Part shown: positions 1 through 8,593 of the stretch, in pieces | Layout: each line of letters starts with the position of its first letter | Numbering within the stretch: position 1 is the stretch's first letter | Assembly (NCBI RefSeq): GCF_900142925.1 | Contig: NZ_FRCN01000002.1 | Span: 248,001 to 312,000, forward strand | Reading direction: 5' to 3' | Source: Chitinophaga sp. CF418 | GTDB lineage: Bacteria > Bacteroidota > Bacteroidia > Chitinophagales > Chitinophagaceae | Length of the DNA: 64,000 nucleotides | Made by a program: the position numbers and the translations under genes | Notes under the pieces: model-generated | Databases searched by the model: none | What the model was told of the DNA's origin: nothing | Seen by the model: only the letters and a program-made list of their open reading frames with translations

Positions 1-398
1 GAAGCATTATCGTCCGCACCGTTATAGATACTGTCTTTATCTGCCGGGGTTCCGGCTTTCACTCCCAGGTGGTCATAATGTGCTGTAACGACAATGGTGG
101 ATTGAGATTTACCCGCAATATAGCCGAACAGATTGGTCCCCATAATCTGCTTCTCTCCTTGTTGAAAGTAAAAGGGATATTCATACGTATTGTGAAATGG
201 AGACAACCCTATCTGCTTAAAACGCCCGATAAGATAGAACTGGGCCTGGCGGCTGCCGCGCGTACCAGCCATCCGGCCTTCATATTTGTCAGCGGAAAGG
301 GTCTGTATATCTTTTATTAGCTGGGTCGAGTCTATTGATGACTGAGCATGTATGCCGATAGTCGATAAGAGCAGCAAGCTGTAGATGAGTATTTTCAT
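1..398 (-). CDS. Secreted M28-family zinc aminopeptidase (N-terminal part)
   Basis: Reading the minus strand from ATG at 398 gives a signal peptide (MKILIYSLLLLSTIGIHAQS) and then about 110 residues that stay open to the window edge, so the C-terminus is missing. The visible part carries the M28 metal-ligand pattern: TAHYDHLG, where the His is the first zinc ligand, and NGADDNAS, where the Asp is the bridging ligand. Family members are exported co-catalytic zinc aminopeptidases that trim peptides in the periplasm or outside the cell. Substrate cannot be told from this fragment. It lies downstream of feoB in the same orientation, 59 bp away, but there is no evidence of a functional link. Confidence 0.85.
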   Translation of the reverse strand, partial: MKILIYSLLLLSTIGIHAQSSIDSTQLIKDIQTLSADKYEGRMAGTRGSRQAQFYLIGRFKQIGLSPFHNTYEYPFYFQQGEKQIMGTNLFGYIAGKSQSTIVVTAHYDHLGVKAGTPADKDSIYNGADDNA

Positions 399-457
399 AC
401 CTTAATCTTGTTATAATGCAATATAAGGTATTTCACTGCGTGCGGCTTGTCAGCGAT

Positions 458-2593
458 TTATTTCAACAACTGAAAGGCAAGGAAGCCAAAGATATACGCC
501 AATGCGGTCATATATACAAACTGGATAACCGGGTACTTCCAGGATTTCGTCTCTCTTTTTACAACAGCCAGGGTACTCATACACTGCATGGCAAAAGCGT
601 AGAACAACATCAGCGAGATCCCGCTGGCCAGGGTATATACCGGCCGGCCATCTCTCCAGGTGGCGTTACTCATCTTTTCCCGCAGGGTGGCATCGTCATC
701 TTCAGGAGATTCCCCCACACTGTACAGGGTGGCCATCGTACCTACAAACACCTCACGGGCCGCGAAGGAAGTAATCAACGCTATCCCGATCTTCCAGTCA
801 TATCCCAGCGGACGGATCACCGGCTCAATGGCATGCCCTAATACGCCAGCATAGGAAGTTGCCAGTTTTTCGGATTGCAGTTCCATATCCAGCTTTTCCT
901 TTTGTTCCGGATGGGCGGTCTTCAGCTGTTCATAATGAACGGTTACCTGATGCATCTTATCTTTAGGTCCATAAGAGGCGAGGAACCAGAGTATGATGGA
1001 GATCACCATGATCACCTTACCAGCGTCTGTTACGAAGATCTTAGCCTTCTGTACCATGGTGGTGCCTACATTCGCCCAACGGGGCGCCCTGTATACGGGC
1101 AGCTCCATGATGAAATAGCTTTTTTCCTTTATAGAGATGAATAGCTTCAGTATGGCGGCAATGAGCAGGGCCATGACAAAACCCATTAAATATAATCCCA
1201 TCATCGCTACTCCCTGGAGGTTCAGGAAGCCCAGCACGGGTTTATTGGGTATCACCAGCGCGATCATCACGGTATAGATAGGCAGACGAGCGGAACAACT
1301 CATGAGTGGCGTGATGAGGATCGTGATCAGGCGTTCCTTCCTGTTTTCAATGTTGCGGGTGGCCATGATAGCGGGCACCGCACACGCTACGCCACTTATC
1401 AGCGGCATCACTGATTTTCCGTTCAGTCCCACTTGTCTCATCAGCCTGTCAGTCAGGAAACTGATCCTGGCCATATAACCGGTATCTTCCAGCACGGTAA
1501 TGAAGGCAAACAGGATCATGATCTGAGGTATGAACACGGCGATCCCCCCGAGACCAGCAATAATGCCATTCACCAGGATATCTGTCAGCCAGTTGGCCGG
1601 CAAAACATCCTTCAGCCAACCGCTTACCGCACCAAAACCGGCCTCGATCCAGTCCATCGGGAAAGACGCCAGCCAGAATATACACTGGAACATAAAGAAC
1701 ATGATACCCAGCAGGATCACATATCCCCAGAACCGGTGCAAGAGCAGGTTGTCCAGTTTTTCGGTCTGCAGCTGTTTCTGCAAAGGGTCGGCTTCCACCA
1801 CGGTATTTTTCATGATATGCTTGATCTTTGCATACCGCTGCATGATCTCTTCCGCCTGGACCTTGGTCTTATTGAAATGATATGTTTGTAGAATGTTGGT
1901 AATAGCTAGTTTCTGGCCCCCATTCAGGAATGGCAGTTCATGGTGATTCACCGCTACATGCAGCGCAGCATAGTCACTTTTTACCTGTACATACTTCCTG
2001 ATCTCTGTTACAACTTCCGGCGCCAGTGCCTGACTGTCTATAAAATCACGGGGCTGGACGGACTGCTTTTCTTTGGCCAGCAGGTCTATCATCTTCTTCA
2101 GCTCGGGGAGTCCCTTGTTCTTCCGGGGATTGATAGTTACCACCGGTACCCCTAATTCTCTTTCCAGACCCGCTTCATCGATTTCCACACCCTTTTTCCG
2201 GGCAATGTCCATCATAGTAAGACCAATAATAACAGGAATTTTCAAATCCATGATCTGGGAACAGAAGAGCAGGTTCCGCTTCAGGTTGGCCGCATCAGCA
2301 ATAATGAGGATCATGTCAGGCTGTTCATCGGCTGAGGGATTTACGAGCACATCGTAGGTAACAAACTCGTCTGCGCTTTTAGGATAAAGGCTGTAAGTAC
2401 CAGGCAGATCTATAATATTGGCTTGCAGATTGCCTGAAATAGTAGCAGCCCCGGTCTTTTTGTCGACAGTAACGCCCGGAAAGTTGCTAACTTTCTGATT
2501 CAGACCTGTCAACGCATTAAAGAGCGAACTTTTCCCACTATTTGGATTACCTACCAGCGCAATGTTGATCGTTGCTTTTTTTGTTGCCTGCAT
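458..2593 (-). CDS. feoB: Ferrous iron transport protein B
   Basis: A 711-residue Fe(II) transporter of the inner membrane. The N-terminal G domain shows G1 GNPNSGKSS (residues about 15-23), the switch with NFPGVTVDKKTG, and G3 DLPG (about 62). The membrane part starts near residue 290 with the two gate regions, including SCSARLP (about 431) and the later SFAAREVFVGT. GTP binding and hydrolysis gate Fe2+ uptake. Many Bacteroidota have FeoA fused or adjacent to FeoB; here no feoA neighbours it, and a stand-alone feoA lies 43 kb away at 46064. A minus-strand -7 element (2628-2635) lies 35 bp upstream of the start. Length and all motifs are complete. Confidence 0.97.
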   Translation of the reverse strand: MQATKKATINIALVGNPNSGKSSLFNALTGLNQKVSNFPGVTVDKKTGAATISGNLQANIIDLPGTYSLYPKSADEFVTYDVLVNPSADEQPDMILIIADAANLKRNLLFCSQIMDLKIPVIIGLTMMDIARKKGVEIDEAGLERELGVPVVTINPRKNKGLPELKKMIDLLAKEKQSVQPRDFIDSQALAPEVVTEIRKYVQVKSDYAALHVAVNHHELPFLNGGQKLAITNILQTYHFNKTKVQAEEIMQRYAKIKHIMKNTVVEADPLQKQLQTEKLDNLLLHRFWGYVILLGIMFFMFQCIFWLASFPMDWIEAGFGAVSGWLKDVLPANWLTDILVNGIIAGLGGIAVFIPQIMILFAFITVLEDTGYMARISFLTDRLMRQVGLNGKSVMPLISGVACAVPAIMATRNIENRKERLITILITPLMSCSARLPIYTVMIALVIPNKPVLGFLNLQGVAMMGLYLMGFVMALLIAAILKLFISIKEKSYFIMELPVYRAPRWANVGTTMVQKAKIFVTDAGKVIMVISIILWFLASYGPKDKMHQVTVHYEQLKTAHPEQKEKLDMELQSEKLATSYAGVLGHAIEPVIRPLGYDWKIGIALITSFAAREVFVGTMATLYSVGESPEDDDATLREKMSNATWRDGRPVYTLASGISLMLFYAFAMQCMSTLAVVKRETKSWKYPVIQFVYMTALAYIFGFLAFQLLK

Positions 2594-2627
2594 TCCTTAG
2601 CCTTGTCCTGATAAACGATTAAAAAAG

Positions 2628-2635
2628 CAAAACTA
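2628..2635 (-). promoter_or_regulatory. Candidate feoB -7 element (TAGTTTTG)
   Basis: On the minus strand the octamer TAGTTTTG fits the Bacteroidota TANNTTTG element 35 bp upstream of the feoB ATG. No clear TTTG -33 box was seen at the usual spacing, so support rests on the -7 match alone. Confidence 0.4.
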
Positions 2636-2684
2636 TGAATTAATACGGCAGGGCCGGTATCGGATCGGGAAAAAAGATGAGACA

Positions 2685-2710
2685 TAAAAAAACCACGGTG
2701 AAAACCGTGG
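2685..2710 (-). terminator. Intrinsic terminator of padR-pspC operon
   Basis: Perfect hairpin CCACGGT / ACCGTGG (2693-2699 with 2704-2710, GAAA loop). A seven-A run on the left reads as a T-tract on the minus strand, so it ends transcription coming from pspC. Confidence 0.85.
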
Positions 2711-2774
2711 TAATGTTTCTTTAACTATTGAACTTATTGTGATGACAAAGTTTTTCTCCAGATTCACTATCCCA

Positions 2775-4562
2775 TCACTTAATCAGTTTATAAAAACTGT
2801 AGGCGATCACGGTCATACCGTCCAGTGCGACTTCGCTATGCTGTGCAGCCGGGGTTTTGTCTGAACCGCTGTCTTCTACAGGTGTTTTATTTTCCTGTTT
2901 TCCACCCTTGTAGCGATAATTCCTTTCCAGGGAATCCGCCTTATTTTCATGGGTACTGTTATTGCCGGAGTCGCTCTTGTGCTCCTCGTTAAGGTCTTCC
3001 GGGAAACCATTCTCATTCATTTTGAACTCAACCTGGCCTTTTTCCCTGTAATGTCCCCACTCGTCCCAGTCATTATCATTGTCATAGTCCCAGTGATTAT
3101 TATAGTAGTGCAGGTTTTTGTCCATCACTATATGTTTGTTGGCTGGTACTTTCACAATGACCCTCACATGCTGTCCTCTGAATTTTGAATTTGTCGGGAT
3201 GGATATTCCATTGGGCACATAAAGAATGGAATCCTTCTGAACGATCTGATATTGTATTTCTCTGGCCAGTTCCCTTGCCTGGGATACTCTCCTACCCCTG
3301 GAATAGCGCTCAACATACACTTCAAAACTGTCTGTATCGCTCTTTTCCACTTTTATCCTGGCAGTATTGATGATAACTGTGTCTTCGGCTACGCGTAAAA
3401 TATCATCGAAAAATTCTATCTCATCGATGCCGGTGAAATCTTCCGCCTGTTTAATGACTAACTTCCCACCAGAAGGTTGCACGAGTGCAAATTTTTCTTT
3501 TATAGGAGTACTGCCGGTACGGAAGTCTTTTATTACAGAAACTATCAATACGACAGCAGAAATCAATCCTGCAAACCAGAGCAGGCTAAGGGTATATCCA
3601 ACATAACGGTTGGCTTCTTTTATGCCAGTCGCCTTGCGGACAAAGAATATGATCAGCGCCACGATAGGAATACCGATCAGGAATAAAATGGATACCCACA
3701 ACAGCAGGTTCTGCAACGGACCAGCCAGTATCAGGTTCTTAAGTGGGAAGAGGGCCGCAGAAGATACGGTGATGCCAACTCCTACAGCTATCAGCGCAAG
3801 GAGGATCACTACCGCAAGAAAATAAAAGAATCCCTTGGTGAGTAACAACAGAACTTTTCCTAATCCTCCAAAGAGGTTACGGAAAATCCTTTCTATATCA
3901 CTTCCAAATTGCCTTCCGCGGCCCGTGGAAAAATTTTTCACGTCATTTCCGAAAGTTTTCAGATGACTTTTTGCCGCGTTGAGCTCGTCTTGTACGGTAG
4001 CTCTGATATTATTCACATCCACCTTCTCCCCCCGCATCTGTAGTTTTTCAGCTGAAGTGTTGGCTTCAGGGGTCACCACCCAGAGGATGAAATATACGAG
4101 GATGCCGGAACCAAAGCCACCGATGGCCAGGAGGGCAAATATGATACGGAACACTACCGGATCTACGTTCAGGTAAGCACCCAGGCCTCCGCACACACCA
4201 CCTAGTACTTTAGCGTCGGGGTCGCGATATAACCTTTTGCGGGGACGTACACTATCATATACCGGATCGTTCGCCGGCTGCCGTTGCTGACCTGGTTCAC
4301 CAGCCTCTTCAAACTGTTCAGGAGTACCCATGGCCGCTTTTACAGACTGTACGTCCTCATCTGTAATACAATGCGTCGTTTTTAATCTGTCCAGGAACAG
4401 TTCAGCTATACGGCTTTCGATATCACTCACAATTTCATCTCCACCCTCTTCGCGGGCAAAATACCGCGTCAGACTATCCAGGTATTGCCGCAATATCTCA
4501 TATGCGCTATCTTCTATAGCGATAAGGCGGCCTGCCAGGTTTATGTTAATAATCTTTTTCAT
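2775..4562 (-). CDS. PspC-domain membrane protein
   Basis: A 595-residue protein. Residues 1-90 are a cytoplasmic segment with HAAS-like helical character (EDSAYEILRQYLDSL...SDIESRIAELF...AAMGTPEQFEEAGEP). A PspC domain follows at about 108-170 (RDPDAKVLGGVCGGLGAYLNVDPVVFRIIFALLA, then a membrane helix and ILWVVTPE). Several more membrane helices lie between about 235 and 345. The C-terminal half is a long soluble segment with an acidic, Asn/Asp/His-rich tail. PspC proteins sense or buffer envelope stress. The gene follows a PadR repressor by 42 bp on the same strand, a pairing common in this phylum, so it is probably controlled by it. The substrate or signal is unknown. Confidence 0.85.
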   Translation of the reverse strand: MKKIININLAGRLIAIEDSAYEILRQYLDSLTRYFAREEGGDEIVSDIESRIAELFLDRLKTTHCITDEDVQSVKAAMGTPEQFEEAGEPGQQRQPANDPVYDSVRPRKRLYRDPDAKVLGGVCGGLGAYLNVDPVVFRIIFALLAIGGFGSGILVYFILWVVTPEANTSAEKLQMRGEKVDVNNIRATVQDELNAAKSHLKTFGNDVKNFSTGRGRQFGSDIERIFRNLFGGLGKVLLLLTKGFFYFLAVVILLALIAVGVGITVSSAALFPLKNLILAGPLQNLLLWVSILFLIGIPIVALIIFFVRKATGIKEANRYVGYTLSLLWFAGLISAVVLIVSVIKDFRTGSTPIKEKFALVQPSGGKLVIKQAEDFTGIDEIEFFDDILRVAEDTVIINTARIKVEKSDTDSFEVYVERYSRGRRVSQARELAREIQYQIVQKDSILYVPNGISIPTNSKFRGQHVRVIVKVPANKHIVMDKNLHYYNNHWDYDNDNDWDEWGHYREKGQVEFKMNENGFPEDLNEEHKSDSGNNSTHENKADSLERNYRYKGGKQENKTPVEDSGSDKTPAAQHSEVALDGMTVIAYSFYKLIK

Positions 4563-4604
4563 TTCAAGTCTCTATTTTAGGTTTTGGTTATTGGATGGTA
4601 GTTG

Positions 4605-4931
4605 TTATTTACTTGTGAGCTGTGTGACCGCATTCGCCAGCTCGTTCCAGGTTGCTTCCAGTTCCGTATAGAATAATTCTCCCTTTTCGGTCATGGAAAA
4701 ATACTTTCTTGGCGGCCCCGAACTGCTTTCAACCCATCGGTAAGAGAGCAATTCTGCGTTTTTAAGTCGTGTGAGTAGCGGGTAAAGGGTGCCCTCCAGG
4801 ATGTCCAGCTTTGCTTCTTTCATTTTTTCTATAATGTCTGAAGGATAAGCTTCTCCTTGCTTGATGACTGAGAGAATGCAGAATTCCAGCACCCCTTTTC
4901 TCATCTGTGACTGTGTGTTATCTATATTCAT
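4605..4931 (-). CDS. PadR-family transcriptional repressor
   Basis: 108 residues, the usual size of a one-domain PadR. The winged helix spans about 12-85 (RKGVLEFCILSVIKQGEAYPSDII, then ILEGTLYPLLTRLKNAELLSYRW and the wing GPPRKYFSMTEKG). It ends in a short dimerisation helix (TELEATWNELANAVTQL). PadR proteins bind operator DNA as dimers and usually repress a neighbouring membrane or efflux gene. The first gene of the operon with the PspC protein, so autoregulation of the pair is the likeliest role (inference). Confidence 0.9.
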   Translation of the reverse strand: MNIDNTQSQMRKGVLEFCILSVIKQGEAYPSDIIEKMKEAKLDILEGTLYPLLTRLKNAELLSYRWVESSSGPPRKYFSMTEKGELFYTELEATWNELANAVTQLTSK

Positions 4932-5296
4932 GGCAAGTGAGCTTTATGAATAAAATGATACTTATACATTTCTAATGGTGGTTTTTGATGATTACGATGT
5001 AAAGATAGGAACTTTATACTACTATGCAATACACAATACCATATAAAACAAAATAATTGGCTTAAGATATTACCGGTTATTACTCCCTATTTCAGCCATA
5101 GCAGGGCATTACAACCCGTCTCTACTCTATTTTTTTATTTTTCAGCTTTGTGATGAATGGCATTAGCCCGGTATGAACGTATGCCGGGTGCATTCCCGCA
5201 ACGTTCAGGCCCCTGCACCCAAATCCTCTCCGGTCAAAGGATTCCCGAAAATGCTCCATGAAGAATGCATGTATGGTGCATCTTTTCCCGGTTTCT

Positions 5297-5403
5297 CCAT
5301 ATCACTTCACCGGCATTTCCATATCGTTTCACCGACATCTCTATATCGAAGGGATATACATATGACGGAGAAGTGATATCCAGATGACGGTATAAGGATA
5401 TGG
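5297..5403. repeat. 22-bp-period array with inverted halves
   Basis: The core CCATATC recurs at 5297 and 5319, then CTATATC at 5341, exactly 22 bp apart. The complementary core then recurs at 5353 (GATATAC), 5375 (GATATCC) and 5397 (GATATGG), again 22 bp apart. ATATCACTTC (5299-5308) and GAAGTGATAT (5370-5379) form a 10-bp perfect inverted repeat joining the halves. The array sits in the 680-bp gene-free stretch between padR and the small gene at 5622. Short open frames across it are repetitive and look like by-products. Outside the array I see nothing else in 4932-5604. Confidence 0.75.
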
Positions 5404-5604
5404 AGATATAGGGATCAGAGCAAACCCAGTACGGGCTTACATCAATAAAGGATCTGAAAAAGAGGGATTCTACAGGGGGAAAAGGTGTATTAACCAACGT
5501 GTTGCGCTACACGTCCAAGGGTACAGGTTGCCACCATTCATCCATAAAAAGGGGATTTAACATTTTTTTAAATGGTATATTTACAAAGTCGACATTGGCT
5601 TAGC

Positions 5605-5612
5605 TATTTTTG
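5605..5612 (+). promoter_or_regulatory. Candidate -7 element (TATTTTTG)
   Basis: Matches TANNTTTG and lies 9 bp before the ATG at 5622. No convincing -33 box was seen. If used, the transcript would have a very short leader. It also argues against the upstream TTG (5610) as a start. Confidence 0.4.
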
Positions 5613-5621
5613 TACGGAACG

Positions 5622-5912
5622 ATGAAAAGAATCATTGGCATATTTCTCCTGGCACTGATGTGCACACAGCTCCTTCCAATCAAGGAGATGGGGAGACTAT
5701 TGTTCAATAATCAGATCGTTGAGGAACATCCGGTAGAAGATGGCTGTTGTTGCGATCTCGTAAAACTGGGTAAGGAATTAAAGTTCCTGAACAATGACAG
5801 CGCCGTCCAGTTTGAGCCTTCATTACTGGTAAAAAGTCTTCACTATAATTTCTTTGCGGAAATCCCTCAGGGTCCTACCCGCGAAATACATTGTCCCCCA
5901 CCCAACTGTTAA
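5622..5912 (+). CDS. Small secreted cysteine-rich protein, unknown function
   Basis: I do not recognise this family. The ATG at 5622 gives 96 residues: a Lys/Arg start and hydrophobic stretch typical of a signal peptide (MKRIIGIFLLALMCTQLL), a triple-cysteine motif (DGCCCDL, about 44-50), and a Cys/Pro-rich end (REIHCPPPNC). The clustered Cys and the terminal His-Cys could bind a metal or form disulfides in the periplasm; this is inference. It precedes the SulP transporter and carbonic anhydrase on the same strand, 210 bp upstream, so it may belong to the same unit. The upstream TTG in frame overlaps a promoter-like motif and was not chosen. Confidence 0.6.
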   Translation: MKRIIGIFLLALMCTQLLPIKEMGRLLFNNQIVEEHPVEDGCCCDLVKLGKELKFLNNDSAVQFEPSLLVKSLHYNFFAEIPQGPTREIHCPPPNC

Positions 5913-6122
5913 TAGTATTTGCTTTAGCATCTGTCACATTGCCTGCGAAGGCATTCCTGATATGTCGCTAGTGCAATCTCCGCTTTTCTGCGCATCACGC
6001 TGCGCCTCTTTTGCTATTATCAATATTTTATTCACTGAACAGGAGTAAGTACCTATGCCGTGTAGTACCGGGCATGCTTATTCTCTGTTTTCAACGCATT
6101 GCGTTTTTAAATCCTTCTGACT

Positions 6123-7769
6123 ATGAGCAGGCAATCTATATTTTCCAACCTGAAAGGCGATCTCTCTGCTGGTCTTGTTGTATTTCTGATAGCGGTACCT
6201 CTTTGCCTGGGTATTGCCCTCGCATCAGGAGCCCCTTTATTCGCCGGAATGATTGCCGGTATAGTGGGTGGTTTGGTGATCGGAGCACTAAGTGGCTCCC
6301 AATTGAGCGTGAGTGGCCCTGCAGCCGGTCTTACTGCTGTAGTGCTTACAGCTATCACCAAGTTCGGCGTGTTTGACGTTTTCCTGCTGGCGGTTGTGAT
6401 AGGGGGTGTAATGCAGCTGATACTTGGCCTGGTAAAGGCGGGTGTTGTGGCTAACTATTTCCCTTCCAATGTTATCAAGGGAATGCTGACCGCTATCGGT
6501 ATTATTATTATACTAAAGCAGCTGCCGCATGCATTTGGTTATGACGCCGATTCTGAAGGAGATTTCGCATTTATCCAGTTAGATGGAGATAACAGCATCA
6601 CCGCTTTACTCTCTACACTGAATCATATTCATCTCGGGGCAACATTAATTACCCTGGTTTCAATACTGATTATCCTCTATTGGAATAAGATCCCGAAACT
6701 GGGCCTGATCCCTGCTCCTCTGGTAGCCGTACTGGTGGGTGTGGGTATGAATGCCCTTTTTACTGCTACCGGTAGTGTGCTGGCGGTTGCCCCCAACCAT
6801 CTGGTAAGTCTGCCTGTGGCGAAAGATTTCGGCTCCTTTATAGGTCAGTTCAGTCTGCCGGATTTCAGCGCCATTACCAACAAAGACGTATGGATCGTTG
6901 GGGCAACCATCGCTATCGTGGCTTCTATAGAAACACTGCTGAACCTGGAGGCTACTGATAAACTGGACCCGCTGAAACGGTACTCTTCCCCTAACAGGGA
7001 ACTGAAGGCACAGGGCATTGGTAACATCATAAGTGGTATGCTGGGTGGTTTGCCTATTACTTCCGTGATTGTGCGCTCCTCTGCAAATATCAATTCCGGT
7101 GGCCGTACAAGACTTTCTACCATCGTACACGGCTCCTTACTGCTGATTTGTGCAGCACTGATACCATCCTTGTTAAATAAGATCCCACTGGCTACACTGG
7201 CAGCAGTACTGCTGGTAACCGGTTACAAACTGTGTAAGATCTCCATCTTCAAAGAGATGTTTAAGAATGGTAAGTACCAGTGGATACCGTTCGTGATAAC
7301 AGTCGTGGCCATTGTATTTACAGACCTGCTGATCGGCATTGCCCTTGGTATGGCAGTAAGTGTGATCGCCATCTTACGTGGTAACATCCGCAGCTCTTAC
7401 TTCTTCCGTAAGGAAAAATACAGAACCGGCGATAGCATCATCCTGGAACTGGCGCAGGAAGTATCCTTCCTGAACAAGGCAAGCATACTGCTGACGCTCG
7501 ACCATATGCCGGAAAACGCAACAGTAGTAATAGATGCAGGCAAAACGACCTATATAGATTTTGACGTATTGGAAACGATCCGTGAGTTTAAAGATGTAAA
7601 GGCCGTTCAAAAGAATATTACTGTGATCCTCACCGGATTTAAAGAACAATACAAACTTCAGAATACGGAAAACATCTCTCCCGAACACCAGGAGAAGATT
7701 GCCAGCGGGCACGTTCATACCATTACCGGTAATCATGAACAATTGTTGAAAGAACTACAGCTGAATTAA
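6123..7769 (+). CDS. SulP-family anion (probable bicarbonate) transporter with STAS domain
   Basis: 548 residues. The N-terminal ten-plus helices have SulP signatures (SAGLVVFLIAVPLCLGIALASGAPLFAG; SGPAAGLTAVVLTAI; ETLLNLEATDKLDP; RSSANINSGGRTRLSTIVHG). A C-terminal STAS domain starts near residue 440 (ILELAQEVSFLNKASIL...VVIDAGKTTYIDFDVLE), with the Asp of the anti-sigma-antagonist fold present. SulP proteins exchange sulfate, bicarbonate or other anions across the inner membrane. Because a beta-carbonic anhydrase follows after about 50 bp on the same strand, bicarbonate uptake or export is the best guess, but sulfate cannot be excluded from sequence alone. Confidence 0.92.
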   Translation: MSRQSIFSNLKGDLSAGLVVFLIAVPLCLGIALASGAPLFAGMIAGIVGGLVIGALSGSQLSVSGPAAGLTAVVLTAITKFGVFDVFLLAVVIGGVMQLILGLVKAGVVANYFPSNVIKGMLTAIGIIIILKQLPHAFGYDADSEGDFAFIQLDGDNSITALLSTLNHIHLGATLITLVSILIILYWNKIPKLGLIPAPLVAVLVGVGMNALFTATGSVLAVAPNHLVSLPVAKDFGSFIGQFSLPDFSAITNKDVWIVGATIAIVASIETLLNLEATDKLDPLKRYSSPNRELKAQGIGNIISGMLGGLPITSVIVRSSANINSGGRTRLSTIVHGSLLLICAALIPSLLNKIPLATLAAVLLVTGYKLCKISIFKEMFKNGKYQWIPFVITVVAIVFTDLLIGIALGMAVSVIAILRGNIRSSYFFRKEKYRTGDSIILELAQEVSFLNKASILLTLDHMPENATVVIDAGKTTYIDFDVLETIREFKDVKAVQKNITVILTGFKEQYKLQNTENISPEHQEKIASGHVHTITGNHEQLLKELQLN

Positions 7770-7821
7770 AACAGTTGTGGCAGGAAAGGCTTAATTCTAA
7801 AAACAGTAAAAGTTGAAAAAA

Positions 7822-8502
7822 ATGAAAACATTAAATAAAGCATCCCAGTCAAATATTACTCCCGCTCAGGCTTACGAACTTCTCAGGCATGGCAATGAAC
7901 GTTTTGTGGACAACCTGCAACTGCACCGTAATCTGCTGGAGCAGGTAAATGAAACCCGTGACGGTCAGTGGCCAATGGCTGCTATCGTAAGCTGTATGGA
8001 CTCCCGTACTTCCGCTGAGCTCATTTTTGACCAGGGACTGGGAGACGTCTTCAGTATCCGTCTGGCAGGCGCAGTGATCTCTGACAACGTACTGGGTAGT
8101 CTTGAATATGCCTGTAAAGTAGCAGGTTCTAAATTTATCGTAGTACTTGGTCATACGAAATGCGGCGCTATCAAAGGCGCATGCGATAAAGTGGAAATGG
8201 GTAACCTGACCGGATTGTTGGGTAAGATCACTCCGGCGGTATATGCTGAAAAGACCATCAAAGAAAACAGAACTTCTTCAAATCCTGAATTTGTAGATGC
8301 GGTAACAGACCTTCATACAAAGCGTTCCGTACAGGCTATTATGGAGCAGAGCCATATTCTGCGCGACATGATCCTGAATGGCGAGATCGGCATTATCGGC
8401 GCTGTGTATAATGTGGAAACAGGTGTGGTAACCTTCCATGAAGACACCCTGGTGATAGGTAGCGAGAAGTTCAAAGAGGTTCCTGAGGCAGTAATTGCCT
8501 GA
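7822..8502 (+). CDS. Beta-class carbonic anhydrase
   Basis: 226 residues from ATG at 7822; the in-frame TTG nine bases upstream is not needed. All zinc and dyad residues are present: C58, D60 and R62 in SCMDSRT, and H111 and C114 in LGHTKCGA. The enzyme interconverts CO2 and bicarbonate in the cytoplasm. It sits directly behind the SulP transporter, which suggests the two manage inorganic carbon together, as in SulP-CA fusions and operons in other bacteria. A terminator follows at 8551. It is of standard length with no oddities. Confidence 0.96.
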   Translation: MKTLNKASQSNITPAQAYELLRHGNERFVDNLQLHRNLLEQVNETRDGQWPMAAIVSCMDSRTSAELIFDQGLGDVFSIRLAGAVISDNVLGSLEYACKVAGSKFIVVLGHTKCGAIKGACDKVEMGNLTGLLGKITPAVYAEKTIKENRTSSNPEFVDAVTDLHTKRSVQAIMEQSHILRDMILNGEIGIIGAVYNVETGVVTFHEDTLVIGSEKFKEVPEAVIA

Positions 8503-8550
8503 GGACCTACAACAGTTGACAAGCCATGCTTGTAGTCATATACAAAGGAA

Positions 8551-8582
8551 AAGCCGCTCTTATTCAGGAGTGGCTTTTTTCT
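8551..8582 (+). terminator. Terminator of the SulP-carbonic anhydrase unit
   Basis: Hairpin AAGCCGCTC / GAGTGGCTT (one G-T wobble, 8-nt loop) followed by a T-tract. It lies between the carbonic anhydrase and the convergent aminotransferase. Confidence 0.85.
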
Positions 8583-8593
8583 TTGTGCTATGT

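Noticed and set aside
5173..5497. Repetitive frames across the 22-bp array
   Set aside because: Their repeats simply follow the 22-bp DNA period in both strands, which points to the DNA repeat and not to a protein.
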